64,000 bases of DNA. It comes from Microcoleus sp. EPA2. Its GTDB lineage: Bacteria > Cyanobacteriota > Cyanobacteriia > Cyanobacteriales > Microcoleaceae. The stretch is from positions 1 through 64,000 of the forward strand of contig JAHRFD010000013.1 in assembly GCA_020882975.1 (NCBI GenBank). Direction: 5' to 3'. The notes beneath the pieces are model-generated. The model was not told where the DNA came from, ran no database searches, and saw only the letters and a list, made by a program, of their open reading frames with translations. A program made the position numbers and the translations under genes. Numbering within the stretch: position 1 is the stretch's first letter; every line of letters starts with the position of its first letter. Below are positions 23,633 through 31,682 of this stretch, piece after piece.

Positions 23633-24193
23633 ATGATCTCCAGTAACGACTTTCGACCAGGTGTTTCAATTGTAGTCAATGACGGCGTGTGGCGGGTAAT
23701 TGAATTCCTCCATGTCAAGCCAGGAAAAGGCTCGGCTTTCGTGCGGACAAAACTTAAAAATGTCAAAACCGGCAACGTAGTAGAACGAACCTTCCGGGCT
23801 GGGGAGACTATGCCTCAAGCCAACCTCGAAAAGAGCGCCATGCAATATACCTATAAAGAGGGCGATCAGTTCGTCTTTATGGATATGGAAACTTACGAGG
23901 AAAGTCGCCTCAGTTCTCAGGAAATAGGCGATCGGGTCAAATACCTCAATGAAGGCATGGAAGTTAACATCCTGCGCTGGAACGACCAAATCCTCGAAGT
24001 AGAATTGCCCAACTCCGTTGTCTTAGAAGTGACCCAAACCGACCCCGGAGTCAAAGGAGATACTGCCACCGGCGGCAGCAAACCCGCCATCCTCTCCACC
24101 GGAGCTCAGATCATGGTGCCTCTATTTATTTCGATTGGAGAACGGATTCGGATCGATACTCGCGAAGACAAGTATCTTGGGCGAGAGACATAA
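23633..24193 (+). CDS. efp: Elongation factor P
   Basis: This 186-residue translation factor relieves ribosome stalling at proline runs. The ATG at 23633 ([10 protein letters not shown]) is the right start; the longer upstream frame is not coding. The tip of domain I is HVKPGKG, with K32 at the position modified in E. coli (Lys34), so a lysine-type modification or none is expected, rather than arginine rhamnosylation. The OB domains II and III are complete and end [14 protein letters not shown]. It pairs with accB immediately downstream, a gene order widely kept in cyanobacteria. Confidence 0.97.
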   Translation: MISSNDFRPGVSIVVNDGVWRVIEFLHVKPGKGSAFVRTKLKNVKTGNVVERTFRAGETMPQANLEKSAMQYTYKEGDQFVFMDMETYEESRLSSQEIGDRVKYLNEGMEVNILRWNDQILEVELPNSVVLEVTQTDPGVKGDTATGGSKPAILSTGAQIMVPLFISIGERIRIDTREDKYLGRET

Positions 24194-24260
24194 ATGGTGC
24201 TTTGGGGTTGATGCCAGAAGCCTCAACCCCCTAACTCTGCTTTCGATCGCACTGGTGTCC

Positions 24261-24307
24261 AATTTTCAATTCCCAATTTTCAATTTTCAATTCTCAATTA
24301 TCAATTA
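24261..24307. repeat. Heptanucleotide repeat (CAATTTT/CAATTCC type)
   Basis: About six degenerate 7-base units fill the space between efp and accB and end 15 bases before the accB GTG start. They may place the accB leader in a flexible, unstructured RNA. Confidence 0.65.
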
Positions 24308-24321
24308 CCCTTGAATCTGCT

Positions 24322-24876
24322 GTGCAACTAGACTTAAACCAGCTCTGCGAACTGCTAACTGTTTTAGACCAAACCGGCATTTCGGAGCTGACGTTAAAAA
24401 GTGGAGAACTTGAACTGACTGTACGCAAAGGAATTCAAGCCAACGAACCAAGAACCGTCGCTGTTGGTCATCCAGCAGTTACGCCTCTTGCGACCATCGC
24501 AGAAACTTTTGCTAGCCCCACCTTAGCGTCACCTCCTGCTGTAGACCAAAATTCAGGAGCAAATATCACTAGCCCAGCACCCTCGGCTCCTGCTCCCGTG
24601 CTGGCCTCCGTGCCTGCTCCTGTGGATACCAAATGGGTATCCATTATTTCGCCGATGGTAGGAACTTTTTATCGCGCGGCTGCTCCCGATGAACCGCCTT
24701 TTGTGGCGCTTGGCGATCGCATCAAGGTGGGCCAGACAGTGTGCATTATTGAAGCGATGAAGCTCATGAATGAAATCGATGCCGATGAGGTATCGGGTCA
24801 AGTGATGGAAATCTTAGTTCAAAATGGGGAACCTGTGGAGTACGGTCAAGTTTTGATGAGGATTAATCCGGATTGA
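24322..24876 (+). CDS. accB: Biotin carboxyl carrier protein of acetyl-CoA carboxylase
   Basis: This is the biotin-bearing subunit of acetyl-CoA carboxylase. The start is GTG at 24322. A short N-terminal helical region (LNQLCELLTVLDQTGISEL) and an Ala/Pro-rich linker (residues about 60-105) precede the biotinyl domain with the EAMKLMNEI motif; K147 is the biotinylated lysine. At 184 residues it is normal for the family. It follows efp at a conserved distance and partners with accD, found elsewhere in this window. Confidence 0.96.
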   Translation: MQLDLNQLCELLTVLDQTGISELTLKSGELELTVRKGIQANEPRTVAVGHPAVTPLATIAETFASPTLASPPAVDQNSGANITSPAPSAPAPVLASVPAPVDTKWVSIISPMVGTFYRAAAPDEPPFVALGDRIKVGQTVCIIEAMKLMNEIDADEVSGQVMEILVQNGEPVEYGQVLMRINPD

Positions 24877-24945
24877 AGGATTACTTGATTGTTATATACA
24901 GAATTAATCCTCCTATTTCCCGATCGCTTCTGGCAGGTGAGCTTG

Positions 24946-25299
24946 ATGAAGTTATCCCAGTCTGTTCCTCAAGAGGTTGTGCCACAAGTTGCTGAGTATT
25001 TCAGTATTTTGAGCGAGCCGATGCGTTTGCGAATTCTGAACTTGCTTCGCGACGGCGAAAAATGCGTGCAAGAGTTGGTGGAAGCTACTCAAACCAGTCA
25101 AGCCAATGTTTCTAAACACCTAAAACTCATGCTCCAAGCTGGTATCCTCACTCGCAGGAGTGAAGGAACTTCAGCCTATTACAAAGTAGAGGATGAGTTG
25201 ATTTTCGAGTTGTCTACTATGGTGTGCGATCGGCTTGCGACTAGGGTCGAACAACAAGCCCAACAATTTAGAGCCTTGAGTCTGAATACCAAGCTCTAA
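24946..25299 (+). CDS. ArsR-family winged-helix regulator
   Basis: This 117-residue DNA-binding protein starts at the ATG at 24946, with AGGTGAG just upstream; an upstream start at 24889 adds 19 residues and is less likely. The winged helix spans about residues 18-95 (YFSILSEPMRLRILNLLRDGEK, then QTSQANVSKHLKLMLQAGILTRR). It has no CxC metal motif of the classic ArsR/SmtB alpha-3 site; the only conspicuous cysteines are in GEKCVQEL and MVCDRL. It may sense something other than metal. No target is evident. Confidence 0.88.
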   Translation: MKLSQSVPQEVVPQVAEYFSILSEPMRLRILNLLRDGEKCVQELVEATQTSQANVSKHLKLMLQAGILTRRSEGTSAYYKVEDELIFELSTMVCDRLATRVEQQAQQFRALSLNTKL

Positions 25300-25411
25300 T
25301 TTTTCATCCCCAGTCTCAGGTCAAAAGTCATCAGCCATCAGCGAGCAGTCCCTATTCCCCGCCTTCTGACTAATGACTCATGACCAATGACTCATGACGA
25401 AGGACTAAAAA

Positions 25412-26230
25412 TTACGGCACCGGAAAATTTTTATCGAAAGTTTGACGGGTACTCGGCTGAGCAACCTCCAACCCTTCGCCACCCAAAAGCTCTAAAGGCT
25501 TACCTTCCACCGAAATCCAAACTTTGGCATTCGGTTTTAAACTCGTGGCTGTATAGATCACTTGCCCCAACCGACTGCTCATGGAACTACTGCCTCCTCC
25601 CGAAGTAAATTCGGCAGACAAATCGACGTAAACTCCCTGATTATTGACACTCAAACTCCTGAGTTTTGTCCCCTTGGGAATTTCGCTAAAAACCTTTGTA
25701 TCCTTTGGTCCAGCCAACAAACTGTTAAAAGCAGCCTGTAGGGCAGCATCAGGTCGATCGACTTCTTTGAGAGCTACCTTGCTAGGAACTGCCTCAAACT
25801 TGCCACCCCCATCTTTAACCCAGTAGACTTGCACTGTCTGGGTAGCCGTCGGCGACACAGACTTAGGCTGAGACTGTTGTGGCTTAATAACCTGCGGTGT
25901 CAAAGCCTGGGGTATTGGAGCTGCTGGCGTCTGAGCCTGGGGTGTGGGATATGATGGTGTCTGAGCTGCTGGTGTCTGAGCTGCTGGTGTCTGAGCCTGG
26001 GGTGTATCAACAGGAGTTGGAGCAGGTACGGGGATAATTACAGCAGGCGATTCCCCAGGAGTCGGGGAAAGTGCCCCAGAGGTAGTCCCAGCAGTAGACT
26101 GAGTGTCTGCTGACGTTGAGGAACGGTTGGCAGTCCACCAAGCAATGCTCCCTCCGGTTAATAAAGCCAACCCGCAAACACCGGCAACCACGGCTGTGGG
26201 TACGCGGCGTGCTTCTTGTCCATCTTTCAT
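25412..26230 (-). CDS. GerMN domain exported protein with proline-rich linker
   Basis: This 272-residue protein has an N-terminal membrane anchor (PTAVVAGVCGLALLTGGSIAWW), then a long Thr/Pro/Ala/Gln linker made of AQTPA-type repeats (residues about 65-125), and a C-terminal GerMN (sporulation/germination) domain: VQVYWVKDGGGKFEAV, LKEVDRPDAALQAAFNSLLAGP, LRSLSVNNQGVYVDLS. In cyanobacteria such proteins are probably cell-envelope factors, sometimes linked to peptidoglycan. The linker is of low complexity and probably varies between strains. Confidence 0.87.
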   Translation of the reverse strand: MKDGQEARRVPTAVVAGVCGLALLTGGSIAWWTANRSSTSADTQSTAGTTSGALSPTPGESPAVIIPVPAPTPVDTPQAQTPAAQTPAAQTPSYPTPQAQTPAAPIPQALTPQVIKPQQSQPKSVSPTATQTVQVYWVKDGGGKFEAVPSKVALKEVDRPDAALQAAFNSLLAGPKDTKVFSEIPKGTKLRSLSVNNQGVYVDLSAEFTSGGGSSSMSSRLGQVIYTATSLKPNAKVWISVEGKPLELLGGEGLEVAQPSTRQTFDKNFPVP

Positions 26231-26550
26231 AATACAAATCCTCCTTACATATAGAGCGCTTGGGACAGTGAGGAGCTACTCCCGATCGGCTACATTTGTT
26301 TTTGCTGAGATTCTGGAACTGCCAACAGCTAAACTGAAACAATCCTCGCATCTTTAACAGCTTAGGAGCCATATTTCATTTTGACACTCTCCCGCTTAGA
26401 AACACGTTTACAAAGAAAATCAAAGCCGTCCTATAAGGACGGGGCTTTAGACCCAATTTCTTGGTAAGATACAGAAGTTCCCCGACTTCTTGAAGAAATC
26501 AGGGAACCCCATTGGTATGTTAAGTCGATCGCCTCATTACCGAACTCTAC
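26231..26550. other. Intergenic region carrying repeats
   Basis: 320 bases between the GerMN gene start and the dioxygenase stop. It contains the leader of the GerMN gene (CTCCTTA at 26239 is a minus-strand ribosome site, TAAGGAG) and repeat copy 2 with its companion hairpin. No gene was seen. Confidence 0.5.
26422..26468. repeat. Interspersed hairpin repeat, copy 2
   Basis: This copy matches 78-124 over the hairpin and the ttagaccca tail, with single-base gaps after that. It is wholly intergenic and followed by another hairpin, GTTCCCCGACTTCTTGAAG (from 26476). No transposase is present. Confidence 0.7.
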
Positions 26551-27219
26551 TCAATCAGTCAGCAAACTCGGAGATGTCAGCACAAAGACATCCCTTGTCC
26601 CCACCCCTTCCACTTCCGGCTTAATTGGTGTAGTAAAGTGAAAAAATTCGTGGTCATTAACCAACAGCAGTTCTCCGGGATGCAGAACTTTATTAAACAC
26701 AGGCTTCTCTTTTTTCGCCAAGTACAAATGAGTTTCGCCACCGACAATATTAGTTCGGTCAACTGAGAAGATGCCGATAAAATCAGTACCATCTCTGTGA
26801 ATACCTTCCGGTGCAGGATTGCCAAAATTGTGTGGCGAACAAGTCGTCCTGATTTGATGGATGCCGATTTCAGCTTCCGGGTGAATTTTGCAGGAATCGA
26901 AAAAAGCAAAAATCATTTGTTTGAAATTATCCAGGGCGATTAGTCGATCGTCCAATTCGGCAAATTCACGCTTGATATCACCCACCACCGGATTGTATTC
27001 TTTACTTTGAAAAAGATAGCCGTGAGGCAACTTAATTAATTCGTTTCCATTGACTATAAATCGCGACAACCTTCTCGAACGATACTTTCCTTTAATATAA
27101 GGATCGAGCGGCATCTCGTCGAAAAATGGCTTAAATCCTTCTAGCTTAATTGAGTTTACTTTTTTGAAAGTAAACATAAAAGCATAATCCAAATGAATGG
27201 ATTCTAATGCTGTTTTCAT
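26551..27219 (-). CDS. 2OG-Fe(II) dioxygenase (PF10014 type)
   Basis: This 222-residue non-haem iron dioxygenase has the metal triad H141-R-D143 in EGIHRDGTDF and H194 in HEFFHFTTP, with R209 (GTRDVF) placed to bind 2-oxoglutarate. The PF10014 family includes bacterial free-amino-acid hydroxylases (isoleucine 4-hydroxylase type). The substrate cannot be read from sequence. An aldolase and a class V PLP enzyme follow on the same strand upstream, so it may belong to a small amino-acid or hydroxy-acid pathway. Its promoter is probably in the 170 bases upstream. Confidence 0.88.
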   Translation of the reverse strand: MKTALESIHLDYAFMFTFKKVNSIKLEGFKPFFDEMPLDPYIKGKYRSRRLSRFIVNGNELIKLPHGYLFQSKEYNPVVGDIKREFAELDDRLIALDNFKQMIFAFFDSCKIHPEAEIGIHQIRTTCSPHNFGNPAPEGIHRDGTDFIGIFSVDRTNIVGGETHLYLAKKEKPVFNKVLHPGELLLVNDHEFFHFTTPIKPEVEGVGTRDVFVLTSPSLLTD

Positions 27220-27392
27220 AGATAGTTCTCCATGAATCCTTGCTCCCCTCCTTAATTTTGCCTTAAGGAGATGTATGCTTCTAGTCTAGCTCAGGTTTTT
27301 GGTCTGTGTGGTCAAAGACACTACAAAAATTGCAAAGATATTGTAAAGATGCCAAAAAAAATTCGGGAGTTATAAGCTGTTTAATCCCAAGT

Positions 27393-28157
27393 CTAAAGTC
27401 GATCGACTGCTTTGACTAGAGACTGACAAGCTCGCAAAAAGACGGCAACATCCACCCCCAGTCCCACGTATTGAACGCCAGCATCAATCCACTGTTGGGC
27501 TACTTCGGGGGTGTCGGCAAAAGTACCCGCAGCTTTTCCGGCGCTGCGGATGGTGTTGACGGCATTTTCCATCATCTCGATCACTCGCGAATCGCGAACT
27601 TGGCCGGGAATGCCGATCGACTGTGACAGATCGTATGGCCCCAGAAAAATCACGTCAACCTGGGGTACTGTCACAATTTCTGCTAAGTTGTCGATGCCGC
27701 CTTTCCCTTCGACATGAATTACAACTAAGGATTCTTCGTTGAGTCGATCGGTAATATTTGTACCCGCAGCAGTGTAAAGCCCGGCCCTGGTAGCAAAGGA
27801 AAGACCACGGGTGCCGAGAGGACTATATTTGGCATTTTTAACCGCAATTTCGGCATCTATTCTAGATTCAATTTGAGGTACTTGAATACCAGCACTACCA
27901 ATGTCGAGGGCTCGTTGAATTTGTGGGCCGTCGTTTTTGCGGACGCGAACAATGGGCGCAATTCCTGCACAGTCGGCTGCGCGACACAAATCTTCGGCTG
28001 CGAGGGAATGTAAGGGACCGTGTTCCATGTCGATGACGGCGAAGTCAAAGCCAGCGTGACCGCAAATTTCTATAAATGCGGGATAGGCGCAATTCATAAA
28101 TAAACCGAGGACTGTTTCGCCTTGTTTGATTTTTTGTTTGAGTTGGTTTTTCCGCAT
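27393..28157 (-). CDS. HpcH/HpaI family aldolase
   Basis: This 254-residue class II pyruvate aldolase belongs to the HpaI/citrate lyase beta superfamily, which cleaves or joins 2-keto-3-deoxy acids and pyruvate. Diagnostic segments are DFAVIDMEHGPLHS, PIVRVRKND, GIQVPQIES and FLGPYDLSQSIG; the metal-binding Glu and Asp lie in the last two and the catalytic His in MEHG. The precise donor and acceptor are unknown. It has its own leader, and the neighbours on both sides are on the same strand. Confidence 0.92.
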   Translation of the reverse strand: MRKNQLKQKIKQGETVLGLFMNCAYPAFIEICGHAGFDFAVIDMEHGPLHSLAAEDLCRAADCAGIAPIVRVRKNDGPQIQRALDIGSAGIQVPQIESRIDAEIAVKNAKYSPLGTRGLSFATRAGLYTAAGTNITDRLNEESLVVIHVEGKGGIDNLAEIVTVPQVDVIFLGPYDLSQSIGIPGQVRDSRVIEMMENAVNTIRSAGKAAGTFADTPEVAQQWIDAGVQYVGLGVDVAVFLRACQSLVKAVDRL

Positions 28158-28419
28158 AAATTAAGATTTTTTTAGTATTAGATGTAATATCGTTTCCGGC
28201 TACATCGGAATGATTTAACCGCAGAGAACGCAGAGGACACAGAGGGAGAGAATAGAGAAATACTTCGCCCTTACAAAATGGGGATGCTCCCCAGAAACCG
28301 GGTTTTTAGTCTCGCGTGCGTCCTAGAGTGTGTAATTGAGATTTTGCAATTTTATCTAAATGCGATCTCTCAGAATTAGTTTTTTTCAAACTGTTGCTAG
28401 CTTGGGGAAAAAGCCTGCC

Positions 28420-29616
28420 TTAATCCGGTTTTTCTATAAATTTTGTTCCTATTAACTCAACCAACGCCTTAGCCAAATATTCATATTGCGGTAAAGTATT
28501 ATAAAATTGAGCAGAAATTCTCACTAACTGCTGATTTGCATCCGGCCAAGGAATCACCGGCACTTCTATTTTAAAAATCTCCCACAAAGCCTCTTGTAAA
28601 GGGGCAATTCCTGACTTACCAACGGCATCAAATTCTGCATCTCTGAGTTGTACAACAGCCATCGAGCCTACCATTTCATCTGGACAAGGCTGGGGTAAAT
28701 CTAATTTATCCAGCAATATCTGTCTTCCTGCTAAGGCTAAAGCATGATTTTTTGCCATCAATTCTGGCCATCCGCCCTCCAACAAAGAACCCATGAAGTC
28801 GAGCGCCACCGGTACACATAAATAAGCACTTGGATCGACTGTTCCCATCCAGTCAAATTCTAATTGAAAGCGGGATTTATCGCTGCGCGGGGAGTTTGCA
28901 CCATGACTGATGGTTGTCGGCCCAATACCGTCCTGTTTATCGCGTCGCACATACAAAAAGCCAGCACCTTTTGGGGCGCACAGCCATTTGTGACAATTTC
29001 CCGTGTAGTAAGCCGCGCCAATTTCATCTAGATTTAGTGGAATCATTCCGGGTGCGTGGGCTCCGTCTACCAAGACATCTATACCTCTTTGGGCTAATTC
29101 ACTAACTAGCTGTTTGATGGGAAATATTAAGCCTGTTTGACTGACAATATGGTCTAATAATACTAATTTTGTTTGTGGTGAAACGCACTTAATTACTGCT
29201 TCGATAACTTGTTCTGGTGACTCAATGGGAAATGGTACTTCGGCTACTATGACTGTAGCGCCTGTGCGGCTGGCTACAAAATCTAGTGTATTGCGGCAAG
29301 CGTTGTATTCTTGATTGGTGGTTAATAATTGATCGCCCGGAGCAAAAGAGAGCGATCGCAAAACTGCATTTACTCCCGTCGTCGCATTCGGCACAAATGC
29401 CAACTCATCACTACTGGTACCGATAAAAGTGGCTAATTCATTCCTAGCATTATCTAACAGTGGCTCAAATTCCCGCATCAAAAAGCGCAACGGTTCTCTT
29501 TCTAACTGTTCTCGAAAACTTGTTTGTGCTTCTAGTACGGGAATCGGACAAGCTCCAAAAGAGCCGTGATTGAGAAATGTTATATCGCGATCGAGTAGCC
29601 AGTGTTCTAAGTTCAT
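28420..29616 (-). CDS. Class V aminotransferase-fold PLP enzyme (isopenicillin-N-epimerase-like)
   Basis: This 398-residue PLP enzyme is related to cysteine desulfurases and to the isopenicillin N epimerase-like group. The N-terminal substrate-loop motif is TFLNHGSFGACP; the PLP lysine lies in YTGNCHKWLCAPKGAGFL and the cofactor aspartate in VLVDGAHAPG. The family includes racemases, beta-lyases and desulfurases, so the reaction cannot be fixed. The gene starts at the edge of a long heptamer array (29617 onward), which occupies its promoter region. Confidence 0.9.
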   Translation of the reverse strand: MNLEHWLLDRDITFLNHGSFGACPIPVLEAQTSFREQLEREPLRFLMREFEPLLDNARNELATFIGTSSDELAFVPNATTGVNAVLRSLSFAPGDQLLTTNQEYNACRNTLDFVASRTGATVIVAEVPFPIESPEQVIEAVIKCVSPQTKLVLLDHIVSQTGLIFPIKQLVSELAQRGIDVLVDGAHAPGMIPLNLDEIGAAYYTGNCHKWLCAPKGAGFLYVRRDKQDGIGPTTISHGANSPRSDKSRFQLEFDWMGTVDPSAYLCVPVALDFMGSLLEGGWPELMAKNHALALAGRQILLDKLDLPQPCPDEMVGSMAVVQLRDAEFDAVGKSGIAPLQEALWEIFKIEVPVIPWPDANQQLVRISAQFYNTLPQYEYLAKALVELIGTKFIEKPD

Positions 29617-29728
29617 GTGTTATTGGTTATTGGTTATTTGTTATTTGTTGTTGGTTATTGGTTATTGGTTATTGGTTATTGGTTATTGGTTATTGGTTAT
29701 TGGTTATTGGTTATTGGTTATTGGTTAA
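29617..29728. repeat. Near-perfect TTATTGG heptamer array
   Basis: About 15 heptamers, of which roughly ten in a row are perfect, lie directly upstream of the class V enzyme start and downstream of mobA. Stretch length and perfection indicate recent slippage-driven growth. It reads open in several frames but is not coding. Confidence 0.95.
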
Positions 29729-29734
29729 TTCCAA

Positions 29735-29842
29735 TGTCCTATTCCCGATTCCCAATTCCCCATTCCCCATTCTCCATTCCCCATTCCCCATTCCCGATTC
29801 CCCATTCCCGATTCCCCATTCCCTATTCCCGATTCCCCATTT
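29735..29842. repeat. ATTCCCC/ATTCCCG heptamer array
   Basis: This second tandem array has an unrelated 7-base unit and abuts the first. It has about 15 units with C/G or T changes at the last base. The stop codon and final four or five codons of mobA fall inside it. Confidence 0.95.
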
Positions 29843-30437
29843 GATTTTTTAATTTCTCAAACTCTTCTAGTGTATTGCAATTTGATAACATTCGTGCTTC
29901 TCGTTCTCCTATAGGCAGAGGTACTACTGCAATTTGCTTTAACCATACTTGAAACGATCGCCCGCCTTTCTCAATAAAACTTTGCAAACTTGAGAGGGAT
30001 TGCTGGCGGTAGAATCCGCACAAAGGTTCCCAGCGCGAATTGTGATTTTGATAAGGCACAACTGCTAAAGTAGATGGCCCTACTGCTGTTAACTGACGGG
30101 CCCAATGCTGAATTATATCAGCATCCAACAAAGGCAAATCACAAGCTAGGAGTAAAATCCACTCGTTAGTAATTTGCGTTAATCCCTGACTCAAGGCTCT
30201 CAAGGGCCCGGAACCGGGATTGTATTCTACCAGAAATTGACATTTTTTATTTAAGGTAGATCGATAGCGATCGGGCCAAGCAGTTAAGACGTAAACTTCT
30301 GAGGTTAAGTGAGCAGCGACTTCCCAGGTTCGCTCTAATAGGAATTTACCATCTATTTCTAAAAGAGCTTTATCTCTGCCCATTCTGGAACTTTGACCGC
30401 CAGCGAGCAAAATTACAGCAATTTTATTATTAGTCAT
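29823..30437 (-). CDS. mobA: Molybdenum cofactor guanylyltransferase
   Basis: This 204-residue nucleotidyltransferase adds GMP to molybdopterin, making the cofactor needed by nitrate reductase. The signature LLAGGQSSRMGRDKALLEIDG is at residues 10-30, followed by CDLPLLDADI (metal-binding Asp) and NHNSRWEPLCGFY. It sits downstream of ntcB-cnaT, which fits a nitrate-assimilation context. The C-terminal NQMGNRE is encoded by a heptamer array, so the exact end of the protein probably varies between strains. Confidence 0.92.
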   Translation of the reverse strand: MTNNKIAVILLAGGQSSRMGRDKALLEIDGKFLLERTWEVAAHLTSEVYVLTAWPDRYRSTLNKKCQFLVEYNPGSGPLRALSQGLTQITNEWILLLACDLPLLDADIIQHWARQLTAVGPSTLAVVPYQNHNSRWEPLCGFYRQQSLSSLQSFIEKGGRSFQVWLKQIAVVPLPIGEREARMLSNCNTLEEFEKLKNQMGNRE

Positions 30438-30555
30438 TTGTTATTGGTTATTGATTATTTGTTGTTGGTTGTTGATTGTTGGCGGTGCTCGCTCAGCTTC
30501 GTCGAAGGGTTGTGGGTTGTGGGTTGTTTGTTATTTGTTATGGGTTATTTGTCAT
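30438..30555. repeat. Degenerate TTATTGG/TTGTTGG heptamer tract
   Basis: The mobA leader region is filled with degenerate heptamers (ttattgg, ttgttgg, tgtgggt) interrupted by CTCGCTCAGCTTCGTCGAAG (30488-30507). The promoter of mobA must lie inside or beyond this tract, or mobA is read from the ntcB-cnaT transcript. Confidence 0.7.
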
Positions 30556-30601
30556 GGGTTTCTATAGATTCAAAAGTGAACTGTCTAGTGTCTACATTTA
30601 G

Positions 30602-31660
30602 CTATTGACCAACTAAATTGCTAATTTCCTCCAATTTTTGATAAACTTGACCGCTACTTAACAAAATTTCTGCTTTAATAAAACCAGAATTTATATCTAA
30701 ACAAACTCCACAACGCCAGAGATAGAATCCGCTGTTCCAAATAGTAGACTGCATTAATTCCGAGGGTTTTCCCTGTAAAACTTCCTGCATTTGTTTTAAT
30801 AACTCTGATGTCGATTCAAAGGCGGGATTTGTACTACTGAAACCGTAATCGCCGTGAGCTAACAGCAGTCGCTCAAACTCAACATCTGGCTTAGCAATAC
30901 CGATGATTGCAGTACGATCGCGCGGCAAATCACAACTTCCTTCTAGTCCTTTGACTGTGGTGTAATTCTTGACTCCTCGCAATTCAAAAGCGTTGATAAA
31001 CATACCTTCCGTCGGTGGGTGGACGTAGCCGGAGATGACGTTAACATCGCCGTCACAGGGACACCACATCAACTCCATTGTCGAAAAAGGCGATCGTTTG
31101 CCGATTTCGCGCCGGTAGGGAACTAAACTCTCAGCTTGGGGAAAATGGGTGGGGAGGTAGACAAAACCCAAACCTGTATTATCAAACACTTGCTGGACTT
31201 TTTCTAAACTCAATTTTGCCCAGTCAACACCTAAACCGCGCCAGATTTCTATCAGGGGAATACCTTCTTTGGTTGGCATGATATCCCCGCCGTGCATGAG
31301 AGTTGGAACGCCTGTGGCTGCTAAAATTAGAGCAGTTAAAGGACTCACTGGGGCTGTGCGCGATCGCCCATCGTAAGCAACTCCAAACACCGCCACGCTA
31401 GATACTGAAAAGCCTTTTTCTCTGTTTGGGTAGGCGAGTCTCGGTCCTAATTCTTCATAAGCATCGAGCATTCCGGCTAATTCTTCCCCCGTTGGTCGCT
31501 TAATGCGGTGGGAAATCATAAAAGCTCCCATTTGAGCCGGTGTTGCTTCTCCTAACAGCATCATCCGCGTTGCTGCGGCTGATTCGGTGCGAGTCAAGTT
31601 TTCTCCTGTGTGTACGCCACTGCCAATTTTTCGCAGCAATTCTCTAAAAGCGTTACTCAT
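30602..31660 (-). CDS. cnaT: Nitrate-assimilation regulator CnaT (TrpD2-like)
   Basis: This 352-residue protein has the anthranilate phosphoribosyltransferase fold (N-terminal GEATPAQMGAFMISHRIKRPTGEELAGML), but the phosphate-binding GTGGD loop of true TrpD is replaced by GVAYDGRSRTAPVS, as in the TrpD2/YbiB branch. In Anabaena a homologue next to ntcB (cnaT) is needed to express the nitrate-assimilation operon. The same neighbour is found here: ntcB ends 23 bases upstream, so the two form an operon. The cnaT assignment rests on family plus context and is likely but not proven. Confidence 0.82.
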   Translation of the reverse strand: MSNAFRELLRKIGSGVHTGENLTRTESAAATRMMLLGEATPAQMGAFMISHRIKRPTGEELAGMLDAYEELGPRLAYPNREKGFSVSSVAVFGVAYDGRSRTAPVSPLTALILAATGVPTLMHGGDIMPTKEGIPLIEIWRGLGVDWAKLSLEKVQQVFDNTGLGFVYLPTHFPQAESLVPYRREIGKRSPFSTMELMWCPCDGDVNVISGYVHPPTEGMFINAFELRGVKNYTTVKGLEGSCDLPRDRTAIIGIAKPDVEFERLLLAHGDYGFSSTNPAFESTSELLKQMQEVLQGKPSELMQSTIWNSGFYLWRCGVCLDINSGFIKAEILLSSGQVYQKLEEISNLVGQ

Positions 31661-31682
31661 AATTTGGGGACTTAGTAATTGG

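Noticed and set aside
26422-26468. Insertion sequence
   Set aside because: No transposase or flanking target duplication was found; only a short hairpin repeat is supported.
29617-29842. Possible origin or iteron array
   Set aside because: Heptamers are perfect slippage repeats without DnaA boxes or a replication gene nearby.
29577-29852. Plus-strand frames running through the heptamer arrays
   Set aside because: They consist of translated tandem repeats (LVIGYW and IPHSPFP units) and overlap two real genes; not proteins.
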